Of a DNA stretch of 64,000 nucleotides, positions 11,356-22,082 are shown one piece after another. Location of the stretch: assembly GCF_025612915.1 (NCBI RefSeq), contig NC_069116.1:36995090-37059089 (forward strand), in the 5' to 3' direction. This DNA comes from Magallana angulata (taxonomy: Eukaryota; Mollusca; Bivalvia; Ostreida; Ostreidae). Made by a program: the position numbers and the translations under genes. The first letter of the stretch is position 1, and every line of letters starts with the position of its first letter. The notes beneath the pieces were generated by a model that did not search any database, was not told the origin of the DNA, and saw nothing but the letters and a program-made list of their open reading frames with translations.

Positions 11356-12870
11356 TTAATAGTCTGGTATTGAATAAATTCGATAGAAACGAAGAAATGA
11401 AAGAAATCGGTTCATTGACATTAATGAAAATATAACATGTTCAACCTCCGGAGGAATCTCTAGTGCTGTTCCTCTAGCTAACACGTACTCGCGGTACAAC
11501 CATAAGATGAGATTCCCCACACAGAGGTACAAAGCAATGTTTTTCAGTTTTCGATAAAATGCAGTATCAATTCTTTCTAAAATAAGTAAAAACACAACTT
11601 GTAGGAAGACCTGAAACATGTAACTTAAACAAAGGAATATCATCAAAACGACAAACGTTTTAGTAAGATCAAGAAACAAACGGATAACACACCAGGAGGT
11701 GTCTCCCACTAAACAAATAGTGAATATGGCATCGTTGTTGAAGATCAATGCATTGGACGCATGATAATGTCTTGAAGAAATATCGTTTAAACGATGTAAT
11801 CCGCAGTAGACAAAAATGATTAGCAAGACAATTGGAATCATTGCAGAGAGTAGCTTCCAAACTCTTAAGTATTCAGATTCAACGATATCATTTGGGCGTG
11901 TCCAATATGTCAGAATCAAAACAACCAAACTTGGAATAAATGAAACTAACAAGCTGAATGTCACGATAACTCTTGAATACATGTTCATTATTCGTTGATT
12001 TCTACCACTTGGTGGGGGTTTTATGCGTTTGTCTTCATTAATTTCTGGAGACTGTGTGTGTGTTGGCAGTAAGCTTGCAGTCAAGCCCACGCATATCATG
12101 AAATATTTCAAATGAATCTGCAAAGACACTCTGAACAAAGGCGAAATTATGTTTTCGTATATGTTGGATTTATAAAAACACTTAATAGCATCTGAAGTAA
12201 CATTTTCTCCAACATTGTCTTGTGAATGCTTCACAAATTTAAAGCTGGTAAATATCCATAATGTACCATTTGTGAGGAACGAAATAGCTAAAACGTAGTT
12301 AACCTTTAATTTATTTAGAAATCTGCCTCTTGTTAGAAATATTAAAACCACAGTTTGAGTAGTGCAAAACAAAATTTCAAACGTTCTATTAACGGAAGCG
12401 AAGAGGGAATGGTAATCCAAAAACGTTTTGTAGCACTTCATATCCACGATGACATTTAATCCTTGAAAAACAATTATTTCAAGAGTAAAGATAATCAAAA
12501 AAATGTATATAATTCGTGCAGCGGGGTCAACAACACATGTTAAATGGTCGAGATAAATTTCAGATCTTTTTGTGGAGCAATAAACTAAATAAAGCCAAGC
12601 TGCAGTAGAGATCAAACACAGACATCCGAGACTAAAATGAAAAAGAAAAAACGACGACTTTTCGAATAATTCCAAGAACGGGAAAAGAAATCCAATGGCG
12701 CTCGTCACCAGAAAAATGCAGGAGACACTTCCGTCGGATCGACCATTTCCTATGGCATCTTCATGTTTCTCCTTACAGCCAACGGCGAATATTGCTAAAA
12801 GTAATTTTTTTCTCGATGACTGGAGGCTTGTCATATTACTGTAGTTTTTTTCGTGGCGTTCCTTTTGCAT
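11356..12870 (-). CDS. Otopetrin-like proton channel, copy 3
   Basis: A 504-residue intronless frame. The first ATG at 12870 adds twelve hydrophilic residues. The internal ATG at 12834 (MTSLQSSRKKLLLAIF) aligns with the starts of copies 1 and 2 and is my preferred start. About twelve hydrophobic segments are present, with NYVLAISFLTNGTLWIFTS in the fifth and FLSFLRFYRIYSIPDY at the end. It has the same order of conserved blocks as copies 1 and 2 but is more divergent. The loop before the seventh segment is longer and basic (KRIKPPPSGRNQR). No break is seen. Otopetrin assignment is by pattern recognition. Confidence 0.73.
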   Translation of the reverse strand: MQKERHEKNYSNMTSLQSSRKKLLLAIFAVGCKEKHEDAIGNGRSDGSVSCIFLVTSAIGFLFPFLELFEKSSFFLFHFSLGCLCLISTAAWLYLVYCSTKRSEIYLDHLTCVVDPAARIIYIFLIIFTLEIIVFQGLNVIVDMKCYKTFLDYHSLFASVNRTFEILFCTTQTVVLIFLTRGRFLNKLKVNYVLAISFLTNGTLWIFTSFKFVKHSQDNVGENVTSDAIKCFYKSNIYENIISPLFRVSLQIHLKYFMICVGLTASLLPTHTQSPEINEDKRIKPPPSGRNQRIMNMYSRVIVTFSLLVSFIPSLVVLILTYWTRPNDIVESEYLRVWKLLSAMIPIVLLIIFVYCGLHRLNDISSRHYHASNALIFNNDAIFTICLVGDTSWCVIRLFLDLTKTFVVLMIFLCLSYMFQVFLQVVFLLILERIDTAFYRKLKNIALYLCVGNLILWLYREYVLARGTALEIPPEVEHVIFSLMSMNRFLSFLRFYRIYSIPDY

Positions 12871-14825
12871 ATGGGTAGCAAATCCTTCGATTGTAACACA
12901 TACGAAAATTATAAAGAAGCATGTTCAGGAAGATTACATTATGCAATCCACTCACAAGGAACTTACTCACGGAAGTGACCAAGGTGATTGTTAATTTATC
13001 AACAATTTTTTTTTGAATTAAGAAAATCTCAAAGTGCTATAAGGAACTTACTTTAACTTTTCAAAAATATTAAATGACCACTAATTTAAAAATTAGGACA
13101 ATGATTTTTACCTTTCTTTAGGATCAAACAATCAAAAGTCCCACAAAATATACAATAAGTAATTTTTTTTATCACAATAAGTGGAATATTTTGGCATTCT
13201 GAGTAAAAGACATTATTTTATGTTCACTTGCTTTTGTTTTGTTTTTATTTTTTTTTTTTACAGATATTTCAATTAATTCACTTCCGGACTGAAATGTCTC
13301 ATATTGACCAATCATCAATTTCCGTGCATTATATGATAAGACCGATCATCGGAAATCTGTTTTTGTTTTGTTTTTTGGGGATGAATTTCAACTAATCGTG
13401 TATTGGTGAATTGAGATTGTAGCATATGTACAGTGGTTACAAACAGAATTTGTTTAAACTCCAGTCCACAGTTAGTTGGTTAGAGGTTGATTTTCTGTGT
13501 TGATTCTTTGTACTAATTTTGTTCTATAACAGGCCCTAGAAATCTTATAATAACTGCATGTTATGTTGGAAGTTGTATACTTCAGTGCACTTATTGATTT
13601 TTACTTGATTATTAGGAAAGAAACCTAATAAAAAACTCACGAATAAATATGTACTTATTTTATTTGTAACTAAAATAACCCGTTAAATAGCACCGATTTA
13701 ATTGTACGTACAATAACTAAGTCATACATAAATCGAATGATGATGTATAAAAATATCAATAATGAATTTGATTTGGGGGTATATAGATATACCGATCCGT
13801 ATTTATCCCCCTCCGATCCGAAAAAGTCAATCAATGATTTTTTAAGTAATAAAATATCTGTAACTGTATTGTAAAATGTAAACAAAGTAATAAGGACTAG
13901 TTTCTTTTATCGCATAACTTCAAATATCTAATCGGAGGTGAAAATTAAAGAATTAGATATCTAATATGCAACCGTCGAAAAACCCAAAGTATTCAGGTTG
14001 TAAGTTAAGGGATTTAGAACAATTTTAAGAAAAAATGAGATAAAACTAAAATTCAATGTGGTTCTTGAAAACAGTTTGTTATAATACATGTCCATGTAAG
14101 TTTGGTTTTTTTTCCATCTCTTCGGTATTCACTTCGGTAATGATACGAATAGTCCTAATAACAATGGATATGGGCAAGTTAAAGTTAATATGAATTCATA
14201 AATACTTATTATTACCCTCCAATAACGCCATACTAGTTTTCAATTCCTCGCTACATAGGACGTGCCTCATATCACTAGTATTATTCATGCCTCACCGCAT
14301 TTAGATATTTTATTCCCCTGAACACGTTAAATTGAGCGCAGAGATCTATAGTTTTAAAGAAGAAAAAAAAAATCAAAACTGCACTGAAAGGTAATAGCCA
14401 ACGAAAGACTTATCAACAAAAACAGACTGAAATCCAGGAGCACATATTCAAAAAAACCTCGATCATGGTAGAACGTTTCCGTTATATCCACGTTTACTCG
14501 CAAATCATACACTGTGGTAGATCATGCCGTGATATTTGTAGATATTAATAAAATTATCAAGACGTTGTTGCTTTATTGGATTTATTATCGTTTATTTACT
14601 ATGTATTTTTTAAAGATGTAATGCCGGAGTCTAGTGCATACGTTATGCACCTGGCATGAACGACGCACGTGTTCAATGTGCGCGCGAAGGAAATAAGCAC
14701 TATATGTGCAAGACTATTTTGGTTACTTGGCAATTCTTGTTGTCAAGTGAATGTAGCTTCTTTTATTTAATTTTTTCAACATCCCATGTATTACTTCAAA
14801 CTAAGGTTAATGCATTATATTCACA
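12871..14825. other. Intergenic, no gene seen
   Basis: AT-rich spacer between otopetrin copies 3 and 4. The frames at 13670-13885 and 14656-14892 are short and featureless; the second overlaps a dispersed repeat. Confidence 0.5.
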
Positions 14826-15175
14826 TTCAGCGTATATTTCCCCCTGTATTTGGAAATCTGCGACGTTCGATTTTCTGTATAAACACACTTAGCATTGTCA
14901 CAGCGCATGGGCACAACTATAAACCCCATCACGCATTTTGAATATATTTATTAGTGTTAAATTAAATGAAACGTTCAAACTTATACATAATCAATTTGAA
15001 AAATAATCGTTAAATCATATCTATTGGTTAAAAATAAAAGATTTTCTAGAAAGAGTTTTTGGCACTATGTTCTAAGTAGCAGAAGAGGACTATATATGTA
15101 ACGTTGATATGGCTGTTCCGTCTATGTCTTATATCATTGACTAAGAGCGTATATAATGCTTTATAGCTACGATAC
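14826..15175 (+). repeat. Dispersed repeat, shared with 35985-36320
   Basis: The phrases CAGCGTATATTT, GGAAATCTGCGACGTTC, CACAGCGCATG and GACTAAG(A/G)GCGTATATAAT occur in the same order here and at 35985-36320. No transposase or terminal repeat was recognised. Similar GGAAATCTGCGAC-containing text, inverted, lies downstream of several C1q copies. Confidence 0.6.
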
Positions 15176-15242
15176 ACCAATATATTTCAGATAAAGAAAC
15201 ATTAATATGAATATAGCTATAAGCATTGAATTATTAATTTTG

Positions 15243-15355
15243 GATATCATCGGTCCTATAACACACCAGGGCGTGATGACAAATTATCAAACCGCGATAA
15301 CGCGTGATATTCAATTTGTCTGTGCGGTCTGCTTTATTATAGGACCTACGATATC
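15243..15355. repeat. Foldback repeat
   Basis: The outer arms GATATCATCGGTCCTATAA and TTATAGGACCTACGATATC pair almost fully. An inner stem surrounds CGCGATAACGCG. It is probably a small non-autonomous foldback element. Confidence 0.7.
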
Positions 15356-15474
15356 TAAAGATACATGTAAGCATTAAATGCTTTTAAAAGTAGAATTTGT
15401 TTCACATATCTTTCTTTGTCGCCTATAGCTACTCGTATTTGATTTGCATGCAAAACTTTGACGATATTTAAATA

Positions 15475-17028
15475 CTATGAAAGAGCGTATCTTGAAAAAT
15501 TCATGAATGAATACAATCTATAGAAGGATAACACGGGAAAAAATGCATCCCTGAAAGAAAACCACTGAGTACCAAAATATTTAGTGGGGTCATCTAGATG
15601 ACGAGAGTATTCACTGAAAATCCAAAACAGAAAGTTTCCGAGTGTCAGAAAAATGCTTAGTCCTTTTATAAGAGACGGATCTATTTTCTGAAGTTTCGTG
15701 AGATAAATCATAAAGATTGTTTGCAAAAACACTTGGGTTATTTCTATCGAGTACCTCAGTAAGAAGAGGAAGCTAAATACATGATTTCCTGTTGACATGA
15801 TAATAAGAACACAGTACGATATGTCTCCCAAAGAAAACAGTATACTTAGGTTTGGTTTTCTTAATAGTCCATTGTGGTTAACTGCCCCTGTGGTAAAGGA
15901 ATGCTGACGCGTTATGCTGAAACCGTAGAAAGTTGTTAAAGCCATGGCACATGCTGACAGTGTAGAGAAGAACATCCAGCATATAATCATAGTGTAGTTT
16001 GTGAATATGTTTTGAAATAAGCTACAAATAAACACTATAAGGCATGGAAGTAACGTCATCATGGCTAACACGGGAAACGTAAGGTCTCGACGTCTAAGCA
16101 GTCTGCGCAGTGAGATCCAATGATATGTTATGCTGCTGTTAGATCGAATACTTGTACCACTCGGAGTCTCACCTGACCCACCACTGGATGCAGGGTCATA
16201 CGAGATACGAGAATCGCATATCTCTGGTAACATGTCAGCAATTACACATACAGTGAGAAGACTGGAATTGGTCATCAATGAGGTGAAAATAGAGTGACTT
16301 TTTTGTAGTATTTGGGTCTGAATCGTTGAATTCCAATAACACTGAATTTCCGGAATTTCACCAGTTTCGTTGATAACGTTTTTATTTATTCTGTCAAATA
16401 AAATTCTAGAACTCGTGAAAAACCACATTGCCACATTTGTCAGCAGAATCAATGACAAGGAATAATTTACGAACATGTTTCTTTTCAGAATACATTTTGA
16501 TAAGCGAGTGATGGCGATTAATTGAATACACACAGACACGAAATGTACTATTCTATTCAGCCCAGATTGCTGATACCTTATCCTGGGTTTACCATTAAAG
16601 TTTTCGGAGCATGTGAAGTTAATGATGATGTTAAGACATTGATACAGCATCACTCCCAATCCAAATATCCACAGAAAGCCACATATTAATGAAGTCGTGC
16701 GGTTCTTTCCAGTGTCAACGTGTTGGATGATCATGTTTGGTCGAACGTAGCTCAACGTGATATAAATAACCCAGAAAAATGTCGACAGTATCAGAAGGGC
16801 CAACAGAATATACAATACCTCTTCATAATCAGTTATGTTATCGTCTTCCGCAACAGAATTCTCGTAAGTGAAAATACAAGCTGCCATAACCCCAATGAGG
16901 CTGGTTGCAAACAACATAGATGAAACTTTTCCATCACTAGTTCCGCCAACGCTGTTTGTCATGTCTCCTACAGATACAATGCTTTCTAAAGTTCTGGCAA
17001 TAACTGATGCTTCTTCTTTCATCGACAT
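15475..17028 (-). CDS. Otopetrin-like proton channel, copy 4 (divergent)
   Basis: A 517-residue intronless frame, the most divergent of the four but the clearest match to the family at its C-terminus: FRDAFFPVLSFYRLYSF corresponds to the conserved final helix of otopetrins. The fifth segment reads NYSLSLILLTNVAMWFFTS. About twelve hydrophobic segments are present. A hydrophilic Ser/Gly/Thr-rich loop (SSGGSGETPSGTS) lies between the two halves, a position where otopetrins commonly vary. The start is MSMKEEASV; a second ATG follows two codons later. It may be the older member from which the tandem set arose, but this is inference. No disabling change is seen. Confidence 0.78.
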   Translation of the reverse strand: MSMKEEASVIARTLESIVSVGDMTNSVGGTSDGKVSSMLFATSLIGVMAACIFTYENSVAEDDNITDYEEVLYILLALLILSTFFWVIYITLSYVRPNMIIQHVDTGKNRTTSLICGFLWIFGLGVMLYQCLNIIINFTCSENFNGKPRIRYQQSGLNRIVHFVSVCIQLIAITRLSKCILKRNMFVNYSLSLILLTNVAMWFFTSSRILFDRINKNVINETGEIPEIQCYWNSTIQTQILQKSHSIFTSLMTNSSLLTVCVIADMLPEICDSRISYDPASSGGSGETPSGTSIRSNSSITYHWISLRRLLRRRDLTFPVLAMMTLLPCLIVFICSLFQNIFTNYTMIICWMFFSTLSACAMALTTFYGFSITRQHSFTTGAVNHNGLLRKPNLSILFSLGDISYCVLIIMSTGNHVFSFLFLLRYSIEITQVFLQTIFMIYLTKLQKIDPSLIKGLSIFLTLGNFLFWIFSEYSRHLDDPTKYFGTQWFSFRDAFFPVLSFYRLYSFMNFSRYALS

Positions 17029-17609
17029 CTTGTTCAGTCATAAACACCTGAATGGGAAGATAATAGAGGAAGATAAACGTTTCCTCCTTTATAATTGTAT
17101 TGATAACTGTACTTAAAAGCATGTGGAGGAGGAAGAGGAAGGATTGCGATAAAATGATTTTATAAACAATTAACTAAAATAAATAGTCAAATGATTATGA
17201 TTTATTACATTTGATGTTATCTAAAACAGATTAGTTAGTTGACGACAATGCTTATCTTTTTTTGGTAGCATTTTTTTTCCATATTGTTTGTTCCTATTCG
17301 CCTCTGAAATAAACAGTTTTTGATTGGTTCCGTAGTTTCATTAAAGTTGGTTAAATGTGGATTTTTTTTCTATATAACAGGAACTTAAATGTTTTCTGAC
17401 GTGCAAATTAAATTAAAAACCTACACCAATCAATTTTAAAACAAATAGTAATATTAACTTTACACGAAGTTATTGACCGAAAAAATAGTGTCGCCAGGTT
17501 CGGTATCTTAAAGATAGATAAGAACTAGAGTTACGTGTTAGCCTCTTAAGCCTATGTTCACGAAAAGGAGGTGAACTTTCACAAATTTCCATGTAGTTTT
17601 TCGAAAGCA

Positions 17610-20600
17610 ATGATGAATTTAAAACTTTATCTTTGTTTCGTTGCCCACATTTTTTCTTCTCATGTAGTTCTGGTAACCTCGGCTGCAAATCAGTGTGTAC
17701 CTGTGCTTGATAACAAATGTACTAGCGAACCAGGATCTAACAATCTCACAAGGTTTCCAAATGCCCTCGGCCATTCTGATTATACGGCATCTGAAGGGGA
17801 GTTTCATCAGTTCTTGAATCTGATCGATTCCTCCTGTAGTCCATCCCTTCTACCGTTCCTGTGCAGCGCTTTCTATCCGAAATGTGATCCACTGACAAAT
17901 ACTGTTTTGCCGCCATGTGCAACGGAATGTGTTAAATCTTTGTCACAATGTTCTTTTCTGTTTACATTTTATGGATTCAACTGGCCTAGCAATCTCAGCT
18001 GTGACCGTTTTAGTGATGGAAGCCATTGTCCTCGTAAGTACTCGGAATGGATTGGGGGTATTTATAAACTTCCTTCTAAACGGTTTTTAAAACTTTTGAA
18101 AGTTAAAAAACCATAAAACTAACTGACAATCATTTGTAACCAATTTTAGACAAAATTTTGTGAAAGTGCTTTGACTATATTTTCAAATGAACCCTTTGTC
18201 CTATCGAACCTTACAGAAATTTGAAGAATATATCCAACCATTGACGAGTCGTTAATATCAATCATAAGCTTTCAATGAAAATGTGAATGTTTATAACAGA
18301 ACCAGGTGTTTCTACCTGCTCCACCGATGTGAAGAAATATACAGAAAAACCATGCTTAGAATACACCAAGAAAGCAGCCACCAACACGTCCACATATTGG
18401 TTTGGGTCCAATTACAACACCGTGTGTCCGAAAGAAAGCGCCACGTCGTTCAACTGTACCAATTCCCGCCAGGGGACAGCCGACAGCATAGCAAGTCGTC
18501 TACAGCTTGATCTATCGCAACTGGACCGAACTGTCAACATTACATACACGCATGGTGAAGGTATTATTGAGATTATTTCATAATAAACCTGGATATTCAA
18601 ATAGACTTGCAACACTTTTAAGCAATGCGAAAAGTTTTGGAATCATTAATAAAAAATTATTTTAGACCAAGTGTGTACTTTATGCTTGAAATGAACATGG
18701 ATTTCAAGAGTGGAATAAAATGGATCAAGACCAAAGAAAATGAAACAAAGTTTCGGGTGTTATAAGACTCAGACTACATGTACACATTTTGTTAAAAATT
18801 GACTGTACACCATGCTTGTTTTGACATAATAAGCATACAAATTCTCATTTGGCTTTTAACTGTTGCATATAAATTCTTGTTTCCAGAAGGATGATACTTA
18901 ATGAAAACAATTACATTAGAAATTTTAAAAATATTTAGAGTACAACAGTATGTATCCAAAGATAACTTTTTAAAAGATTTAAAATGGGCTTAGCCCCTGT
19001 GGGAATATATACCAAATTGTGTGCGTGCAGTCATGACTTCGTAGAATTCATATACATGTACATGTATCTTGCACCATGGATACACGATAGTAATGTCGAT
19101 CTTCCCAAAACAATACATTATATGCCCTTAGTAATCAACAAACAACTACGTGTATCACGATTTTAGAAAAGTTAGAAGTAGAATGGCCAATTGTGTGAAG
19201 ACCATTCTATAACGTATGTTATATTTTAGAAGTTATATGTCATTAAATATTTCTATTATTCCAACAGTCATTTTGAAGGCCCTCCTACATATAATTTAAA
19301 AAAAAAATTCAGGAAATAAACTCTGTTACTGTAAAATCAAGTCATGGCATTTTTATAGCATAGTTAGCAAAATATATTTAGTAATTAATAAAACAATTAT
19401 AGCAACACTTGGCTACAATTAAGAATTGGGCAAAATACTTCAAAATGCCCTAATGCTTCATACTTTTTGGTTTACAAGCGATGGATACAAGTTTGGTAAA
19501 ATAATATATCGACCGTGAGACTCAGCAGATGCATGTGACCCACTTTATTTTTTTTCAGGATCCTATGAATCGTGTGGATCAAAAATTAGAGTTTGGAATG
19601 GTAACTACATTGAAGTCCAGCCCGGTGACGGAGTTTATAAAGCTTACGACGTACACCAGTTTCCAAAAATTCAGTGGCATGCTGCAAAGAGCGAACTTGA
19701 CTCTCTTATTGTTTATGACGTTGGAAATTTATACGTTCATGGTATATATGTGAACATTGTCCATGGAGAAATTTCATCAGGACAAGTAAGAGTTACAGGT
19801 TAAACAAAAACATCCCAAAAGTTAATGAATAATGATAGTTTTACTGATCAATTTATTAATCTGAGGATCTTTGAGCATTATGAGATGATCAAATAAGGTC
19901 AGGGATGATAAAATCCATTAAAGCTCGAATGGCTTTTTGATAGATTTGATCACGCCCAACCGTAAATGAACACCTCATAATATTCAAAGAATGGTATTTT
20001 TATTACTTATATTTATATAATTTCCAGCAATTGTACGAATTACATGTAATAATAAAATAGTCAATTTGATGAAATGTAATGGAACAATGTATCACAAAAT
20101 CGACTCGTGGTGTTATCACAGAAAAAGACACCGAAAGTGTAATTATCTATTGATCTAAATAAATTGAAATCGTCTGTTGATGATGGAACAAATCTTTAGA
20201 ACTCGTGTAATGCAAGCAAACTCCTTTTACTGACAAGTTTACCTGTATATCTCTCAAGTTCTTTTTATAATATTCTGAGGTTCTGAAGTCATATTTACAC
20301 CCCATCCCACCCCAGACGGAACCAAATCCTTTTGCGTTTCTGGTGTTTAAGCAGTCCAGTTCTCTGGCAGTCTCTGACGCTACCAAACAAATTCTCCTGC
20401 AAACGACAGCTTTAGCAGCCATCACGAAGACCCTTGAATTGACAGGTAAGTTGATATTAACAACTAATCAGAAATCAAATATCACCGATTGTCTATACAT
20501 TTTTTTCCGTTAAAAGGTCCAGTAGCTCTGAACTGGATAAATGTTGTCCGGGATCCTTACGCCATTGAGGGTCTGGTGGACTTGCACATAGCCGACCTGT

Positions 20601-22082
20601 GTCCATACCTGGAAACTGAAGGTAAACAGTGACAGCTTTTGCTCACCAGTCACGTGTGATATCAATGTTTTTCGCGGAAGGGCGGAAAAGTTACATTTTC
20701 ACCGCTGATTCAGTTTTAGCAATCATCATATTAAATTAAATTTATACATGTAAAGATTGTTTTTGTGTATTTCATTATTTTAGCACTTTTAAAACACAAC
20801 CGTTCCTTTATTCACTCTGATACGTTCCTGGACGTGGCTTTGTCTGTGACGTTCAACCCCTCAGCGACAATATACACGTCTTGTTGCTCCACACACACTG
20901 TAACGTGAGTATAATTACACCTCACACAGCGATGACACGCTTAACAAAAGTCTCTATACAGTACTGGTAATTATTGGTACTTTAGTTTTAAAATCGTCTA
21001 TAAATAAACAAATTTTTTGCTAAATAAACAGAAAAACCCCGCTTGTGATACAATTGATAAACTCACTATACAGTGTACCGTTATTGTAGTGCGAAAACAT
21101 TAACTCTAAAGTCTCTGGCACCGACATATGTTGACACCGCAGACGTTCGCACCGAGGCAGCCCCGACCATAAGTTTCTACAAGGCTGGACTTATTTCGCT
21201 GAATAGAGTCAGTAAGTTTTACGGTTTGTGTTAAGGCATCCGTACAATTCGAATCTTGCAAGTACGCAAACTTTCTGTTCATTCTTCAAAGCGATCTGAA
21301 AATACGTCGTCTGTTTTTACTTGCAATAATTATACACATAAAATGCATAGTCTTCTTTAAGGGTTTTAAACCCACTTTCTGTACAAAACTTACTAATACT
21401 TGTAAGTTTACTTTCTTATAATGTAGATTCATGCTGTCGTACGGCATAGAAGGCATAGAAAACAATAAAAAAAATCACTCTGCTTCTATTTACATATGCA
21501 TCCAATTGTTGTGTGTTATTATTAATTGAAGTTTCTTTATGTATTGTCAGCTGATACTTATACTCTGATTTGCATTGATCCCGACGTAAGCAAGAGCCAT
21601 TCCCCCATTATTCATTGGATGGTAACAAATATACCCGACGGCAACATTCAAAATGGACAGACTGTGTTGCCCTATATTGGACCAATGCCACCACCGGGCA
21701 AGAACCACACATACTACTTCCTTCTGTATAAACAGTCGTCCCCGGTAGATGCCTCCACTGTCGATGGTTATGCCGGACCTCACTGCCAGGGAAGGTGAGT
21801 ATATGTCAACGTATGTAAAATGAAATGAATCTTTGATAGTATGGTAAACTTTGTATCTATGTAACAGTTTTTCTGGGCTGTTGCAGATGTCTTTTTGACA
21901 TAAATCGTTTTGTGGCCAACAACCACATGACGCTGAGTGGTGCGCGTTGGATGATTGCGCACAATGACGCCTACATACGTCATTTATACGTCACACAGCG
22001 TGGAATGGATGAACATGCTGTCTGCCATGGCGTCTCTGGCTACAGTGCTAACTGTCATGAAAGTATTGTTGTCGTTGGATAG
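17610..22082 (+). CDS. Secreted Frizzled-CRD + double PEBP-domain protein
   Basis: Nine exons join with matching phases: 17610-18033, 18300-18560, 19559-19785, 20316-20445, 20517-20621, 20784-20904, 21090-21211, 21551-21794 and 21887-22082, giving 609 residues. Residues 1-30 are a signal peptide; the ATG at 17613 is equally possible. Residues 31-141 are a Frizzled cysteine-rich domain (PNALGHSD, EFHQFLNLIDSSCSP, FLCSAFYPKC, PPCATEC, FGWPS-like FNWPSNLSC). Exon 2 adds a cysteine-containing linker. Exons 3-5 encode a degenerate PEBP-like domain (PKIQW, NPFAFLVFKQSS, GPVALNWINVVRDPYA). Exons 6-9 encode a canonical PEBP domain with ICIDPDVSKSHSP, HWMVTNIP and GKNHTYYFLLYKQ. Frizzled CRDs bind Wnt lipids and PEBP domains bind phospholipid headgroups, so an extracellular lipid or Wnt-binding role is plausible but inferred. 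No transmembrane segment is seen after the signal peptide. Exon 3 could instead end at 19799, but only the 19785 donor keeps exon 4 open. Confidence 0.8.
19865..20140. repeat. Decayed foldback repeat in intron 3 of the Frizzled-PEBP gene
   Basis: It resembles 58176-58575: TTGATCACGCCC, a GCTTTTTGATAGATTTGATC arm, a TTATTACTTATATT(T/C)ATATAATTT segment, and the tail GTGTTATCACAGA(A/C)AAAGACAC. It is more eroded than the later copies. Confidence 0.6.

Noticed and set aside
19559-19800. CUB or other adhesion domain in exon 3 of the Frizzled-PEBP gene
   Set aside because: Joined to exon 4 the sequence follows PEBP order (PKIQW, then FLVFKQ), and the CUB cysteine pattern is absent.
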